64,000 nt of DNA from Phytophthora quininea (GCA_011947345.1 JAAVTG010000248.1:124001-188000); one strand, 5' to 3'. Shown: positions 44,880 to 58,516, counted from the first letter of the stretch. The notes: generated by a model not told the origin, from the letters alone. Translations and numbers: made by a program.

Positions 44880-45685
44880 CGACCATGTTGGTGAACGACA
44901 TGGGCTGGTGGCTGTCTTGGCTGGTGCTGCTGCTGCTGCTGATCCCTTCGGCTCCTCGAGGGCCTCGACCCACTTTGCTCGCGCGGCGCAGATCTTCAAC
45001 TGACACAGCAAGATCGACTCGCGTCTGTCTGGCGGCCAGCGCGCTCTTCCAGGGCCGCTCTCCTATCCTGCCAACGTGCCTATCACGGTCGGCGCTTCTT
45101 TCAGCGTTGCATGACGCGGCGGGTTTTGGTCTGCAAAACCGCGGTCGGCGCAACGAAATAGCCGCCCCCAACGCCAGAATTGCCCGCGACGAAGACCGCA
45201 GCTCGCGAACGTTGCCGCGCCCAGCAGCCCCAACACAGCTACAGATAGCCGAGCCGGGACCTGCGCCGAGAGCGGCGAATTGCGCGCGGCGAGCCCTCGA
45301 GTTGCCCTCGTCCATGTTCCATTTTCCGAGGAGGGGGACGCGAGTGTCCCAGCGTGCCCTCTTGGCCGCGACAACCATCGGCCAGCAACAAGAGACTCGG
45401 AGCCTCGATCTTGGCTTGGCTCCCGGGCGAAAACGCCGCAATCGTAGCCGTCGTGGTAATGGCACCGAGCAGCAGCAGCAGCAGCCCAGACCCGACCATG
45501 GCAGCGGAGACCCTGGCGACCAAAATCCGCCCCACCCGGCCGCGTTGCCGCGCTTGATCGGCGCCGCGAGCTCATGTCTCGCAGCTTTCGTTCCAGTGCG
45601 GGGATTCAGCCATCGCATGTGGTCAGCGAGAGGAGGCAGTCTTGGGAAGGGAATCGAGCATGGCCCGGGCGAGCGCGGTGCCTCT

Positions 45686-45733
45686 CAAAGGTGCTCCAAG
45701 TCAAAGGCGCTCCAAGTCAAAGGCGCGCCAAGT
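45686..45733. repeat. Three tandem 16-bp repeats (left arm)
   Basis: CAAAGGTGCTCCAAGT, CAAAGGCGCTCCAAGT and CAAAGGCGCGCCAAGT follow one another, with a partial fourth copy. They lie in the upstream region of the truncated MYB copy and are mirrored at 58517-58564. They could be protein-binding sites or a simple slippage product. Confidence 0.8.
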
Positions 45734-48067
45734 CAGCTCAAGTCGCGGGAGACCGCGCGAGACGGAGCGTGACTCGGTTCAGACCATCGGTTCAGCGGCG
45801 CCAGACATAAAGTGCGGGCTCGCCTCTTCTAGGCACCATGATTTCAGCACGCGTCCGTACTGCGTGTTCGAGGCGGGCCAGCCATTTCACAGCCTTGAAG
45901 TCGATGATGTCCCGGAACTAGCCATATACGCCTGCCCCGCAATATCGCCGCGGCCAATCTGCACTTGTGTTTTCCTCGGCTACAGCGCATATTTCCGTGG
46001 TGCTGTGATCGCATGCATATCATAGCGCAGCATGGCCGCCGCCCGCCGATCTGGTATAGCCGTACGGGAGCACCAAAAGCCAAGCGGATCACGGCCACCA
46101 GCGCCAGGGTCCTGTGCACGCCTCACTCGGTGCTCGCGTTTTGACGTTTTGACCCTGCAGCAAGGGCAGAGCACGTTTACAACCCGCGCATTTCGCCGCG
46201 ACAGCACTCCTTTGCTCGCTCCCTGCATGCCAGGACAAAGCATAGCCCGGACCACCAAAAGTCATTCGCTGCCTTTAATCGAAGCGAGCTGCAAACCGCC
46301 GTGTTTTGGTGGCGCTTGGATTCAAACGCGAAGCACCCACAGCAGTCAGCGGAAAGCTCGGCTGGCCAAGGTAGATAGATATTCACAAACGAATCCGCCT
46401 TCACGGCAGCACGAATTGAAAGCAGTTTGCAGCCTCATTCGGACAGCCGAGAAATCATCGCCACAGCCGCGGGCCGCCAACACGGCAGGTCTCTCGATAG
46501 TGCGCGGTTGATATTGCGCCGGGACATTTCATCTCGTCAGGATACACCGTGTGCGCGGGCTAATGCAAGCACGCTTCGCTGTCCGGCGCTGCCGAGCACC
46601 GGGTCTTCGCTCGGTAAATCCCGACGCTTGCTCTTTCTCGACTCTTTATCGCCTCGAGCGCATTGCTTGTTGCCCAAGCAAACGTCGCAGACACCGCTGT
46701 ATCCCAGGATCCAGGCGCCGTCGCCCGTTCGTGCGAGCGCAGCATCATCTTGATCGCGTTTCCTCGCGGTCCAACCTGCGAGTGAACATCGTGGGCAACG
46801 AAACGATCGCCAAGACTTGCATGACCGCCCTCGACGGCATCAGCAGACTGCGGGGATCTCGCGCGGCCAATATCGAACACAGCAACTTGAGCAACGCTCG
46901 GGCAGCACCACGCCCTCAGCACCCGTCACAGATGTCCTGCTGAATATCCGCGGCAACAACGCCACCAGCTCAGCGACGACAGCTTCGACCTTGGTTCCAG
47001 TGAAACAAAACTTGGCACCGGTAAAATAGAGGCGCGAGCATGTCTCCGAGCGGAGAGCACGGGCGACGCACGTTGTTTCGAAGTTGAGTCGCGACTATCC
47101 GTCGGGATGGAGTACAAAACTCCAGGGCTGTCTTCACCCACCGGGTGCACACTTCACGGCGCCTCGTTCCGCTGCTGCCCTGCATCACTCGTTGACGTCC
47201 TGCATGACGAGATTGATGAAGTCGCCGCGGTGTCTACGATGAGGTACCACACAGAGAGGCTCAGGTACCAACAACGCCACATCCTGCTCCAAGCAGCAAT
47301 TCTGTCGTAGCTTCTCCCCGCCCTGGTACCCCAGCAGAGCGCTCTCGTTGGCTCGGCGCTTCAGCTTCAGTAACGAACCGTTGCCCATGACGCTAGCCAC
47401 TTGGATACACCGCCCCCACCCGAGCGCCAGCCGCTGAGCAACAGCCTTGGCAACGGACCTGAAAAACGTCGACGTAGCGCCGCTTTGTACTTGGACTTGA
47501 ATCAAAGAATGGGCCAGAGAGGGCTGCAGACATCACTCACATCCCCTTTTGACGACTGGAAGTTGGTCCTGGCACCACATGCGCACGGGCAGCAGAGAAC
47601 ACGTCGCGCCACTTGCCACGCCAACGCCCGCGCTGGATCTCGAGTGAAACTCGCCATACAGAGAACAAGTGAATGGGTTCAACCTTGTTAGGTGATGTTC
47701 CTGGGACATCTCATCCTCGTGAGTTTTATATGGAGTTTCCCATCAAACTGTAGGCAGATTGACTGTATTCCAAACCCCTTGACTTCGGTTTGCTAAATGG
47801 ACCTGGGATCAAAGTCGTTCGAGAAATCATAAGCGCAGCAAGCAATCTACGGTAAGATCTTCATGTGATTGGTCAAAACCTTGTATCTGCCGATCCGTTC
47901 TGTACATTCAATCCCACAACGGTGCTACAAGCTTCGGTCGCCATGAGCGACACAGGCTCGCAGACAGCGAGACAAAAGGCAGAACGGACGTTTATCGCGC
48001 TGCAGAGCCATGTGCAGTGTTTAGTGTCGATGAGTCTTTGCTGCAGCGTTTAGCCCCCTATTACAGT

Positions 48068-50517
48068 CAAGCGAGTAGTGTTGTTCCGGGTAATTACCAA
48101 ACGGTAAATTTTTACCGGGTAAATTGTCTACCCGTGGGTAACTACCCGGGTTACCCGGGTAATTGGTTGACGCAACCGCGAATCTTTCACGTTGAAGATC
48201 CTCCTAACGACTTTTCAAACGTATGGCACACTTCCAAACAAGCCAAGCAGAGCTCAAGCCGCAGCAGTTAAGGGACATGGGCAAGGAGCATGACATTTGG
48301 GACCATTTCATTAAAGTTGTCCCGGCCCAGAAAGGAGTAAAGCAGCATCCAGACGTCCGGTGCAGGTACTGCAACCGGATGATTTACAACGCGCAGCGGA
48401 AGAAGAACCTTGCGCCTCATTTTGCTGGAACTTCAAAGGTGCCCAAATGCGAAACTGTTCCTCCTGATGTTGCTCGGCGCCATGGACGCATAACTCCCGT
48501 CCGTAATCCTTCAGCAAGACGCGCGATCTTTGGAAACGACGGGCATCCGATTCCGAGGTCGCCAGTGTGTCGAGCCACTCAAGAGGAGCTGGAGTTGAGC
48601 TTTGCCAATATGTGCTACGCTACGGGTGTCCCGTTTCGCATGGTTGAAGATCCTGCTGTCAAGAGCTTTTATGCTCAAGCTTGTCCTGGCTTTCGCTTGC
48701 CATCGCGGAAGCGTATTGCCGGCCCACTACTTGACCAGGTGTACCTAGCACGCAAGGCGGCTGTCATTGACACTCTGAAAGAGCAGCCATACATGGCACT
48801 GTCGACGGATGGTTGGTCGAACACAAACAACCAGAGTATCATCAATTTCATGCTTATGTCGCCAGACATGAAGCCAGTCTTTTGGTAGCCAATTGCTACC
48901 GGAGAAGAAGAACAATCAGGTGTTTACATTGCGGACTGTATCAATGATGTGATTAATGAAGTTGAGACCGCAATTGGAGCTCCTGGAACTATTTGCTCCG
49001 TCGTCACTGACAACGCAAAAAATATGCTGGCAGCATGGTCGGAGTTGAAGAAAACGCGGCCCTACATTTTTGCACGGGGTGTGGAGCTCACAGCTTTAAC
49101 TTGGTGATGAAGGATGTGCTGAAGATAAACCGCATAGCGGCTGTACAGGATGATGCCAAGCACGTGGCCAAGTTTGTTCGCGTTAGACATGGTCTACTGG
49201 ATCGATTTCGTACCAAGCAGAAGGGCATGACTACAGCAGGTGAGAAGAAGCTTGCGCTGAGTGTTCCTATTCCTACCCGTTGGTATACTGTCGAAAAGTG
49301 TGTTCACAGTGTTTTCAGAAACCAGTACATCATTCGATCCATGTTCGACGACTCGACGTTGCTAAAGCGCTACAACACGAAGAAAACAAGACCTAAGTTG
49401 GAGCGAGCGCAATCGATTGTGGCAGACCAGAACAAGTGGAATGAGTGCAAGCGTGTGGTCGATATCCTTTCTCCTATCAACAAGAGTTTGGCACTCTGCG
49501 AAAAGGACAAGACTTACATTTCATCCATCTACAGCGAGTTCGTCAAGTTGAAAGATCTGGACGCGTATCACAGCCCAATTGCGGATGCGACTGCAGAAGA
49601 CCGGGCCAAGTACGGTGAGATCCAGAGTGAAGTTCTCCAGTTGATCGATGGCAGACGCAATTTTCTTGTCACTGCTCCCGTAAGGGCCGCCTACTTGTTG
49701 GATCAAACTACAGACATCTCGAAGTTTGCAGCTGGTACGGCACAAGTCAAAGGTGATTTGGATCTTGCAATGAGCGACATCGTTACCATGGCAAAGGCGA
49801 TAACAAACGACCCTAAATTTTTGAAAAAATACGAAGGAGAAGTTGAAGAGTGGTCTCGCCTCCGACACTACTGGCAGCGTACCAATACCGCACCAACAAA
49901 GTTTCCGTGTTCTCCGTCTAGCTACTGGATGATGCCCGGCTGCAAAGATTCCCACTACTCAGCGGAATTGCTGAAAAACTTTTCACAATTCCTTCTTCGT
50001 CAGCGTCGAGCGAGCGATTCTGGAGTATCCATGACTTCATTCACACGAAGCGAAGGAATCGGCTGCATGCGTCGCGGGTGGAAAAGCTTGTTTTCGTGTA
50101 CTTGAATATTGTAGCAACAACTAGTGAACCGGTTCGAGATAATGTGGCGGATGATATGTATCCCGACGCTCACGACGGCGACTTGGACACATGGGACGAT
50201 GAAGACGATGCCTATGGAGACGATGCCTTTGATGATGATGATGACGAAGCGATCGACACCGCTGAAGAACGCCAAGCTGACGAGGAGATGCAGGAAATGT
50301 CAGATATTGCGTAAGTACATTGCAGTGCACTTGGGATTGAATATATTGTCGTTGAATACATGCATACTGGATTGGTCTGATCAAAATAAATTCACTGCAG
50401 TGAGTCAAGCGTTAGATGTAGTTACCGAAAGGTAATTACCCGCAGGTAAAAAGCATTTTTACCGACTTACCGGGTAAGAAGGGAATTACCTGGGTAAATC
50501 CCAACACTACAAGCGAG
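48068..50517 (+). mobile_element. hAT transposon, left-arm copy, with target-site duplication
   Basis: The element spans 48076-50509. It starts TAGTGTTGTTCCGGGTAATT and ends GGGTAAATCCCAACACTA, short imperfect terminal inverted repeats of hAT type. The flanking 8-bp duplication is CAAGCGAG at 48068-48075 and 50510-50517. Subterminal regions are dense in TTACCCGGGTAA-like palindromes on both sides, probably transposase-binding sites. One transposase gene lies inside. The same insertion with the same duplication is present in the right arm. Confidence 0.92.
48223..50314 (+). pseudogene. hAT transposase (BED finger), left-arm copy
   Basis: The ATG at 48223 gives a BED-type zinc finger (DIWDHFIKV, VRCRYCNRMIYN, NLAPHFAGTSKVPKCE) and the catalytic region with ALSTDGWSNTNNQSIINF and VVTDNAKNMLAAW. 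A helical insertion follows, then the C-terminal dimerisation block (SSASSERFWSIHDFIHTKR, RVEKLVFVYLNI) and an acidic tail (DDEDDAYGDDAFDDDDDE). An in-frame TAG near 48886 follows PVFW; CAG would restore WQPIATGEEEQSG. A T is missing near 49070 relative to the right copy, and another break occurs near 49900. The TAG is in both copies and so predates the duplication. Probably inactive. Confidence 0.85.
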
Positions 50518-51160
50518 CGTCGAATGTCTTGTTCACATGCATTAACCGTCCAATCAAGGTGGATTGACAAAGAAACACGAGGTGCTTGGTAGCATCAGTC
50601 GAGGCCTCTTGTGGGGTTGAGGCACTTCTTTCTCGGTGGTATTCGCGTCACAAGTCAGGTGGGACGACCAAGTCAGTAAGGGATATTTATCACACCGCAA
50701 GACAACTATTCTGACATTTATCAAACAGCAAGACATATTTGCAATTGTCCTGTCATTGGTCGAAACAGCTGAAGCAACCTCGACCGCAAGAGGAGACCCG
50801 ACGGACAGCTCGCTGCTCGGTATGCGATCAGTGCCACGAGGCTCCCGACGGTGTCAGTGAAGGTGCACTGCGTGCACTCGACACGCAGAAAGCCAGCCGA
50901 CTGATGTATTGCTGTTCTGTCGGATTTTGCAGCGGAGCTCAAGAATCGCCTACAGTATGATCACTAGGTTCCGCCCGATATGTCAGTGCAACCGGTGGTG
51001 TTGTCAGGTATGTTAGCTACGCAGAAGTCTCACTACGCAGTGATTGACGCAATCCCCAAAACAGCGCAGAAAAATGGTAGAAGAACTCGGCGCACTGCGA
51101 GCATGACCAATCGGTAAGCAAAGTTATTTAATATCTAAAGTCATGATACAGCGTTTGTAA

Positions 51161-53408
51161 CTAACACAAGTTTTGCCGCTGTTGCTGCTTGTCCACAGCT
51201 ATTTTACACGCTGAGAATGGGCACCCTTCGAGGATGTAGGCTCCAGGTGCGATCGGTTCGTCGGGAGCTTCAAGTTCCTGGCTGGTAGAACGACAACCCT
51301 GCGAATTATGCCCCGTTTCGCCACAATTGCTACACTTGTACGCATTGAGTTTTTGTTTAAACGGTGCGGATACCAATGAATTCAAGTACTCATCAATATC
51401 ATCGAAGTTGTCAATCTGGTGAGGGGCTTTGGTTTGGTCTTACACAGTTGTTTTCACCTCTGTTGCGCTTTCTCTTTCTTGTTTTATCAATATCTCGCTT
51501 GTCGCTCGGATGTATGCGCGGTTTACCGGCTTGGCCATATAGAGGAGGTGACAACACTTCACTCAACGCAACAAGATCGTCCTCATGAGGCAGTCGAATC
51601 TCAACAGCAGAGAAGGCGTCGCGCAGACGTTTGATTTTATACGCCTGGTGATAATAATCGTAAATGTTGAAGCCGTGATCAGTTTCACGAAGGCTGTACA
51701 GCACGGCTTGGACGTGCCGACATGGAACCTGTAAGTGCTCAGACGCGGGACATCGCGTGCATTGACCAGAAGACATATCCACTTCTGAAACGCGTAGAGC
51801 TCCAGCTCTAGCGCTACGATCGCGGGAATTGAAAACACTGTAAATACCTTTTTGATCCTCACACAGTGCAATTTTTTCACATGCTTTTTCTCCTTGTCCA
51901 TCAGATCCTTCGCGTGTGGAGTTATGACGAACAGTTTCGAGCTCCATCCATCTAGCTGGACGAATCGCTTCTCACAAATCATTGCTGTATGAATACAAAA
52001 GTTTTGCATCGATCGGTAGACAAGTAATTTTCTTGTCGAGTCCCACAATAAGCCGTTGTTGTGGCCTTCAGCTCCGCTTGTAGTTCTGACTCCAAACAGG
52101 GGCAAAGCACTTCCGTAAGAAGAGACAGTAGCGTAGCTCTTCTGCCATGTTTATTCTACGCCCTTCACAGCTGAATTACCCAATAATGTCCAGCTCGTGG
52201 GGTGCAGTGCGCTCAAATAAGGCCACGCGAATTCCTCTACAATCTTACCAGCCACAGTTTTCCTCAAAGGCTCTGGGTAATTCTGTTTAATTCTATCTGT
52301 ATTTTCATTCAACACAGATAGCGATGGCGAGCTCTAAATGCTCAAGGTGTCATCTTGCACTTGCTTAGCGTTGAGCTTGAAGAACCGAAATTTATCCATT
52401 GTGTTGAACCGTAAGTGTAAAACACAAAATTTTAAGTGGATGCTGATTCCCATTTTCGCCAATAATTCCTGCGCGCCCAATTGCTTGCCGCGGTCAGTGA
52501 ATATCGGGCGATCATGCAAGCGAATTCCGCCGACAACACAATTACTAAAAACCCATGCAAAGTTGTCATTCGTCTCCTTGTGAACATAAGCGACTGCAAC
52601 AGGAACCACGTGCATGTCACCATCTTTTGCTAGAAGTGTCAAGCAGACGCCATTATACTCAGGATGTGTCATAAAAGTTCCATCACATTCCCAGACTGGA
52701 ATAAAGTTCTCTTGGATGCTAACGACACTTCTAAAAGAAATAAAAGCCCTAAAAAAATCGTCCTTCCGAATCCAGTTGAAGACACATACGGGAACCAGCA
52801 TTTTTAAGGCAAATTGGTCCATAAAACTGAGCAGTATATCGTACTCTTGTTTTGCGTTGCTCAACGACTTCTTTTAGCGGTAATCAGGCGATAAAGCGTT
52901 GCTTGTTTGCGCTTTGTGTCAACATCATCAACCTCCATCACGCTGTGCCCTACGCGAGCTTTGGCGACCGAGTGACCTTCTACTATCGCAGCGTTGAAAC
53001 CACGCAGTAGGGCAATCTGCCGACTATCAGGATCAGGACGACCAACGCTACTACAGTTTTGTATGTGTTCCACATTCAGTCGTGATATGTACCATGAGCC
53101 AACAGCAACATGATAGAACGTCGAGCTTGGTTTCTTGCGCGAACTACTGGGATTGGCTTTGGGTGGCCGCTTCTCGGTTAGCCACACCGACCAAGAGCAC
53201 GACGTCACGAGTCCCTCTTCATTCTTAGACGTTTCTACACAATTTATCTTCCGGGGTTTCCTCTAGACTTAACACGAACAGAAAAGTCCTGATTCAAAGC
53301 GTAGTCTTGCACAAAATGCCGTGAAGTGCCAGCATCATCAAACACGTCGCTCAATATCAGCTCTTCGCGGCCATATAAACTGGTGAGATTTATCCGTGAC
53401 CCCGCCAT
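51161..53408 (-). CDS. MULE transposase with SWIM and CCHC zinc fingers, frameshifted
   Basis: This lies in the unique 2.7-kb spacer between the inverted arms. From the ATG at 53408 (MAGSRINLTSLYGREEL) it runs through a DNA-binding region (SSTFYHVAVGSWYISRLNVE) and the MULE DDE domain. That domain shows PVWECDGTFMTHPEYNGVCL, VPVAVAYVHKETNDNFAW, RPIFTDRGKQLGAQELLAKM, and later RTTSGAEGHNNGLLWDSTRK. A SWIM zinc finger follows (CTRCPASEHLQVPCRHVQAV), and then a CCHC knuckle (YKCSNCGETGHNSQGC) near the C-terminus at 51161. Frame changes occur near 53245, 52865, 51850 and 51420, with at least one in-frame stop near 52150. The full domain set survives, so this may be a fairly young copy. It differs from the FLYWCH-type MULE at 40.6 kb. 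No terminal repeats were found. Confidence 0.78.
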
Positions 53409-53740
53409 GCGAAATGACTTCAGAAGTAAGGAAACCAAGAAGAAGTAGCCAACACCGACCTGCGCTATTTCCAGCAGTGGTTGCTTCAGCTGTTTCGACC
53501 AATGACAGGACAATTGCAAATATGTCTTGCTGTTTGATAAATGTCAGAATAGTTGTCTTGCGGTGTGATAAATATCCCTTACTGACTTGGTCGTCCCACC
53601 TGACTTGTGACGCGAATACCACCGAGAAAGAAGTGCCTCAACCCCACAAGAGGCCTCGACTGATGCTACCAAGCACCTCGTGTTTCTTTGTCAATCCACC
53701 TTGATTGGACGGTTAATGCATGTGAACAAGACATTCGACG

Positions 53741-56187
53741 CTCGCTTGTAGTGTTGGGATTTACCCAGGTAATTCCCTTCTTACCCGGTAAGTCGGTAAA
53801 AATGCTTTTTACCTGCGGGTAATTACCTTTCGGTAACTACATCTAACGCTTGACTCACTGCAGTGAATTTATTTTGATCAGACCAATCCAGTATGCATGT
53901 ATTCAACGACAATATATTCAATCCCAAGTGCACTGCAATGTACTTACGCAATATCTGACATTTCCTGCATCTCCTCGTCAGCTTGGCGTTCTTCAGCGGT
54001 GTCGATCGCTTCGTCATCATCATCATCAAAGGCATCGTCTCCATAGGCATCGTCTTCATCGTCCCATGTGTCCAAGTCGCCGTCGTGAGCGTCGGGATAC
54101 ATATCATCAGCCACATTATCTCGAACCGGTTCACTAGTTGTTGCTACAATATTCAAGTACACGAAAACAAGCTTTTCCACCCGCGACGCATGCAGCCGAT
54201 TCCTTCGCTTCGTGTGAATGAAGTCATGGATACTCCAGAATCGCTCGCTCGACGCTGACGAAGAAGGAATTGTGAAAAGTTTTTCAGCAATTCCGCTGAG
54301 TAGTGGGAATCTTTTGCAGCCGGGCATCATCCAGTAGCTAGACGGAGAACACGGAAACTTTGTTGGTGCGGTATTGGTACGCTGCCAGTAGTGTCGGAGG
54401 CGAGACCACTCTTCAACTTCTCCTTCGTATTTTTCAAAATTTAGGGTCGTTTGTTATCGCCTTTGCCATGGTAACGATGTCGCTCATTGCAAGATCCAAA
54501 TCACCTTTGACTTGTGCCGTACCAGCTGCAAACTTCGAGATGTCTGTAGTTTGATCCAACAAGTAGGCGGCCCTTACGGGAGCAGTGACAAGAAAATTGC
54601 GTCTGCCATCGATCAACTGGAGAACTTCACTCTGGATCTCACCGTACTTGGCCCGGTCTTCTGCAGTCGCATCCGCAATTGGGCTGTGATACGCGTCCAG
54701 ATCTTTCAACTTGACGAACTCGCTGTAGATGGATGAAATGTAAGTCTTGTCCTTTTCGCAGAGTGCCAAACTCTTGTTGATAGGAGAAAGGATATCGACC
54801 ACACGCTTGCACTCATTCCACTTGTTCTGGTCTGCCACAATCGATTGCGCTCGCTCCAACTTAGGTCTTGTTTTCTTCGTGTTGTAGCGCTTTAGCAACG
54901 TCGAGTCGTCGAACATGGATCGAATGATGTACTGGTTTCTGAAAACACTGTGAACACACTTTTCGACAGTATACCAACGGGTAGGAATAGGAACACTCAG
55001 CGCAAGCTTCTTCTCACCTGCTGTAGTCATGCCCTTCTGCTTGGTACGAAATCGATCCAGTAGACCATGTCTAACGCGAACAAACTTGGCCACGTGCTTG
55101 GCATCATCCTGTACAGCCGCTATGCGGTTTATCTTCAGCACATCCTTCATCACCAAGTTAAAGCTGTGAGCTCCACACCCCGTGCAAAAAATGTAGGGCC
55201 GCGTTTTCTTCAACTCCGACCATGCTGCCAGCATATTTTTGCGTTGTCAGTGACGACGGAGCAAATAGTTCCAGGAGCTCCAATTGCGGTCTCAACTTCA
55301 TTAATCACATCATTGATACAGTCCGCAATGTAAACACCTGAGTGTTCTTCTTCTCCGGTAGCAATTGGCTACCAAAGACTGGCTTCATGTCTGGCGACAT
55401 AAGCATGAAATTGATGATACTCTGGTTGTTTGTGTTCGACCAACCATCCGTCGACAGTGCCATGTATGGCTGCTCTTTCAGAGTGTCAATGACAGCCGCC
55501 TTGCGTGCTAGGTACACCTGGTCAAGTAGTGGGCCGGCAATACGCTTCCGCGATGGCAAGCGAAAGCCAGGACAAGCTTGAGCATAAAAGCTCTTGACAG
55601 CAGGATCTTCAACCATGCGAAACGGGACACCCGTAGCGTAGCACATATTGGCAAAGCTCAACTCCAGCTCCTCTTGAGTGGCTCGACACACTGGCGACCT
55701 CGGAATCGGATGCCCGTCGTTTCCAAAGATCGCGCGTCTTGCTGAAGGATTACGGACGGGAGTTATGCGTCCATGGCGCCGAGCAACATCAGGAGGAACA
55801 GTTTCGCATTTGGGCACCTTTGAAGTTCCAGCAAAATGAGGCGCAAGGTTCTTCTTCCGCTGCGCGTTGTAAATCATCCGGTTGCAGTACCTGCACCGGA
55901 CGTCTGGATGCTGCTTTACTCCTTTCTGGGCCGGGACAACTTTAATGAAATGGTCCCAAATGTCATGCTCCTTGCCCATGTCCCTTAACTGCTGCGGCTT
56001 GAGCTCTGCTTGGCTTGTTTGGAAGTGTGCCATACGTTTGAAAAGTCGTTAGGAGGATCTTCAACGTGAAAGATTCGCGGTTGCGTCAACCAATTACCCG
56101 GTAACCCGGGTAGTTACCCACGGGTAGACAATTTACCCGGTAAAAATTTACCGTTTGGTAATTACCCGGAACAACACTACTCGCTTG
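53741..56187 (-). mobile_element. hAT transposon, right-arm copy, with target-site duplication
   Basis: The same element in reverse orientation spans 53749-56179. The duplication reads CTCGCTTG on this strand at 53741-53748 and 56180-56187. It is about 2431 bp, three bases shorter than the left copy. Identical insertion site and duplication show that one insertion was copied with its flanks rather than two transpositions. Confidence 0.92.
53944..56033 (-). pseudogene. hAT transposase (BED finger), right-arm copy
   Basis: Same domain order as the left-arm gene, starting at the ATG at 56033. Here a T is missing near 55375 relative to the left copy, so the frame shifts (PVFGSQLLPEKKN) just before the shared TAG position. 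The section 55234-54434, by contrast, is in one frame where the left copy is broken (PYIFCTGCGAHSFNLVM). Combining the two shows a transposase interrupted mainly by the shared TAG near residue 221 and a break close to the C-terminal block. No restored sequence is given. Confidence 0.85.
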
Positions 56188-58516
56188 ACTGTAATAGGGG
56201 GCTAAACGCTGCAGCAAAGACTCATCGACACTAAACACTGCACATGGCTCTGCAGCGCGATAAACGTCCGTTCTGCCTTTTGTCTCGCTGTCTGCGAGCC
56301 TGTGTCGCTCATGGCGACCGAAGCTTGTAGCACCGTTGTGGGATTGAATGTACAGAACGGATCGGCAGATACAAGGTTTTGACCAATCACATGAAGATCT
56401 TACCGTAGATTGCTTGCTGCGCTTATGATTTCTCGAACGACTTTGATCCCAGGTCCATTTAGCAAACCGAAGTCAAGGGGTTTGGAATACAGTCAATCTG
56501 CCTACAGTTTGATGGGAAACTCCATATAAAACTCACGAGGATGAGATGTCCCAGGAACATCACCTAACAAGGTTGAACCCATTCACTTGTTCTCTGTATG
56601 GCGAGTTTCACTCGAGATCCAGCGCGGGCGTTGGCGTGGCAAGTGGCGCGACGTGTTCTCTGCTGCCCGTGCGCATGTGGTGCCAGGACCAACTTCCAGT
56701 CGTCAAAAGGGGATGTGAGTGATGTCTGCAGCCCTCTCTGGCCCATTCTTTGATTCAAGTCCAAGTACAAAGCGGCGCTACGTCGACGTTTTTCAGGTCC
56801 GTTGCCAAGGCTGTTGCTCAGCGGCTGGCGCTCGGGTGGGGGCGGTGTATCCAAGTGGCTAGCGTCATGGGCAACGGTTCGTTACTGAAGCTGAAGCGCC
56901 GAGCCAACGAGAGCGCTCTGCTGGGGTACCAGGGCGGGGAGAAGCTACGACAGAATTGCTGCTTGGAGCAGGATGTGGCGTTGTTGGTACCTGAGCCTCT
57001 CTGTGTGGTACCTCATCGTAGACACCGCGGCGACTTCATCAATCTCGTCATGCAGGACGTCAACGAGTGATGCAGGGCAGCAGCGGAACGAGGCGCCGTG
57101 AAGTGTGCACCCGGTGGGTGAAGACAGCCCTGGAGTTTTGTACTCCATCCCGACGGATAGTCGCGACTCAACTTCGAAACAACGTGCGTCGCCCGTGCTC
57201 TCCGCTCGGAGACATGCTCGCGCCTCTATTTTACCGGTGCCAAGTTTTGTTTCACTGGAACCAAGGTCGAAGCTGTCGTCGCTGAGCTGGTGGCGTTGTT
57301 GCCGCGGATATTCAGCAGGACATCTGTGACGGGTGCTGAGGGCGTGGTGCTGCCCGAGCGTTGCTCAAGTTGCTGTGTTCGATATTGGCCGCGCGAGATC
57401 CCCGCAGTCTGCTGATGCCGTCGAGGGCGGTCATGCAAGTCTTGGCGATCGTTTCGTTGCCCACGATGTTCACTCTCGCAGGTTGGACCGCGAGGAAACG
57501 CGATCAAGATGATGCTGCGCTCGCACGAACGGGCGACGGCGCCTGGATCCTGGGATACAGCGGTGTCTGCGACGTTTGCTTGGGCAACAAGCAATGCGCT
57601 CGAGGCGATAAAGAGTCGAGAAAGAGCAAGCGTCGGGATTTACCGAGCGAAGACCCGGTGCTCGGCAGCGCCGGACAGCGAAGCGTGCTTGCATTAGCCC
57701 GCGCACACGGTGTATCCTGACGAGATGAAATGTCCCGGCGCAATATCAACCGCGCACTATCGAGAGACCTGCCGTGTTGGCGGCCCGCGGCTGTGGCGAT
57801 GATTTCTCGGCTGTCGAATGAGGCTGCAAACTGCTTTCAATTCGTGCTGCCGTGAAGGCGGATTCGTTTGTGAATATCTATCTACCTTGGCCAGCCGAGC
57901 TTTCCGCTGACTGCTGTGGGTGCTTCGCGTTTGAATCCAAGCGCCACCAAAACACGGCGGTTTGCAGCTCGCTTCGATTAAAGGCAGCGAATGACTTTTG
58001 GTGGTCGGCTATGCTTTGTCCTGGCATGCAGGGAGCGAGCAAAGGAGTGCTGTCGCGGCGAAATGCGCGGGTTGTAAACGTGCTCTGCCCTTGCTGCAGG
58101 GTCAAAACGTCAAAACGCGAGCACCGAGTGAGGCGTGCACAGGACCCTGGCGCTGGTGGCCGTGATCCGCTTGGCTTTTGTGCTCCCGTACGGCTATACC
58201 AGATCGGCGGGCGGCGGTGCTGCGCTATGATATGCATGCGATCACAGCACCACGGAAATATGCGCTGTAGCCGAGGAAAACACAAGTGCAGATTGGCCGC
58301 GGCGATATTGCGGGGCAGGCGTATATGGCTAGTTCCGGGACATCATCGACTTCAAGGCTGTGAAATGGCTGGCCCGCCTCGAACACGCAGTACGGACGCG
58401 TGCTGAAATCATGGTGCCTAGAAGAGGCGAGCCCGCACTTTATGTCTGGCGCCGCTGAACCGATGGTCTGAACCGAGTCACGCTCCGTCTCGCGCGGTCT
58501 CCCGCGACTTGAGCTG

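Larger units (their letters stand above)
44880..50779 (+). repeat. Left arm of a 5.9-kb inverted duplication
   Basis: This segment is the almost identical reverse complement of 53479-59375. Paired positions sum to 104250-104258 throughout, so the arms differ by only a few bases of indel. Its outer end is the start of the MYB gene at 59354: seven codons, here reading leftward from 44901, after which homology stops abruptly at 44880. The inner end is at 50779. The arm holds about 3.2 kb of MYB upstream DNA, a complete hAT element and some 260 bp beyond it. Large open frames here are mirrored in the right arm and I do not regard them as genes. Confidence 0.92.

Noticed and set aside
44861..45772. 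Long open frame (about 303 codons) in the left arm, mirrored in the right arm
   Set aside because: Arg/Pro/Ser-rich with no motif. The equivalent region upstream of the intact MYB gene looks like GC-rich promoter or leader DNA.
47185..47505. Open frame of 106 codons conserved in both arms
   Set aside because: Conservation between the arms only reflects recent duplication, and no family or secretion feature is visible.
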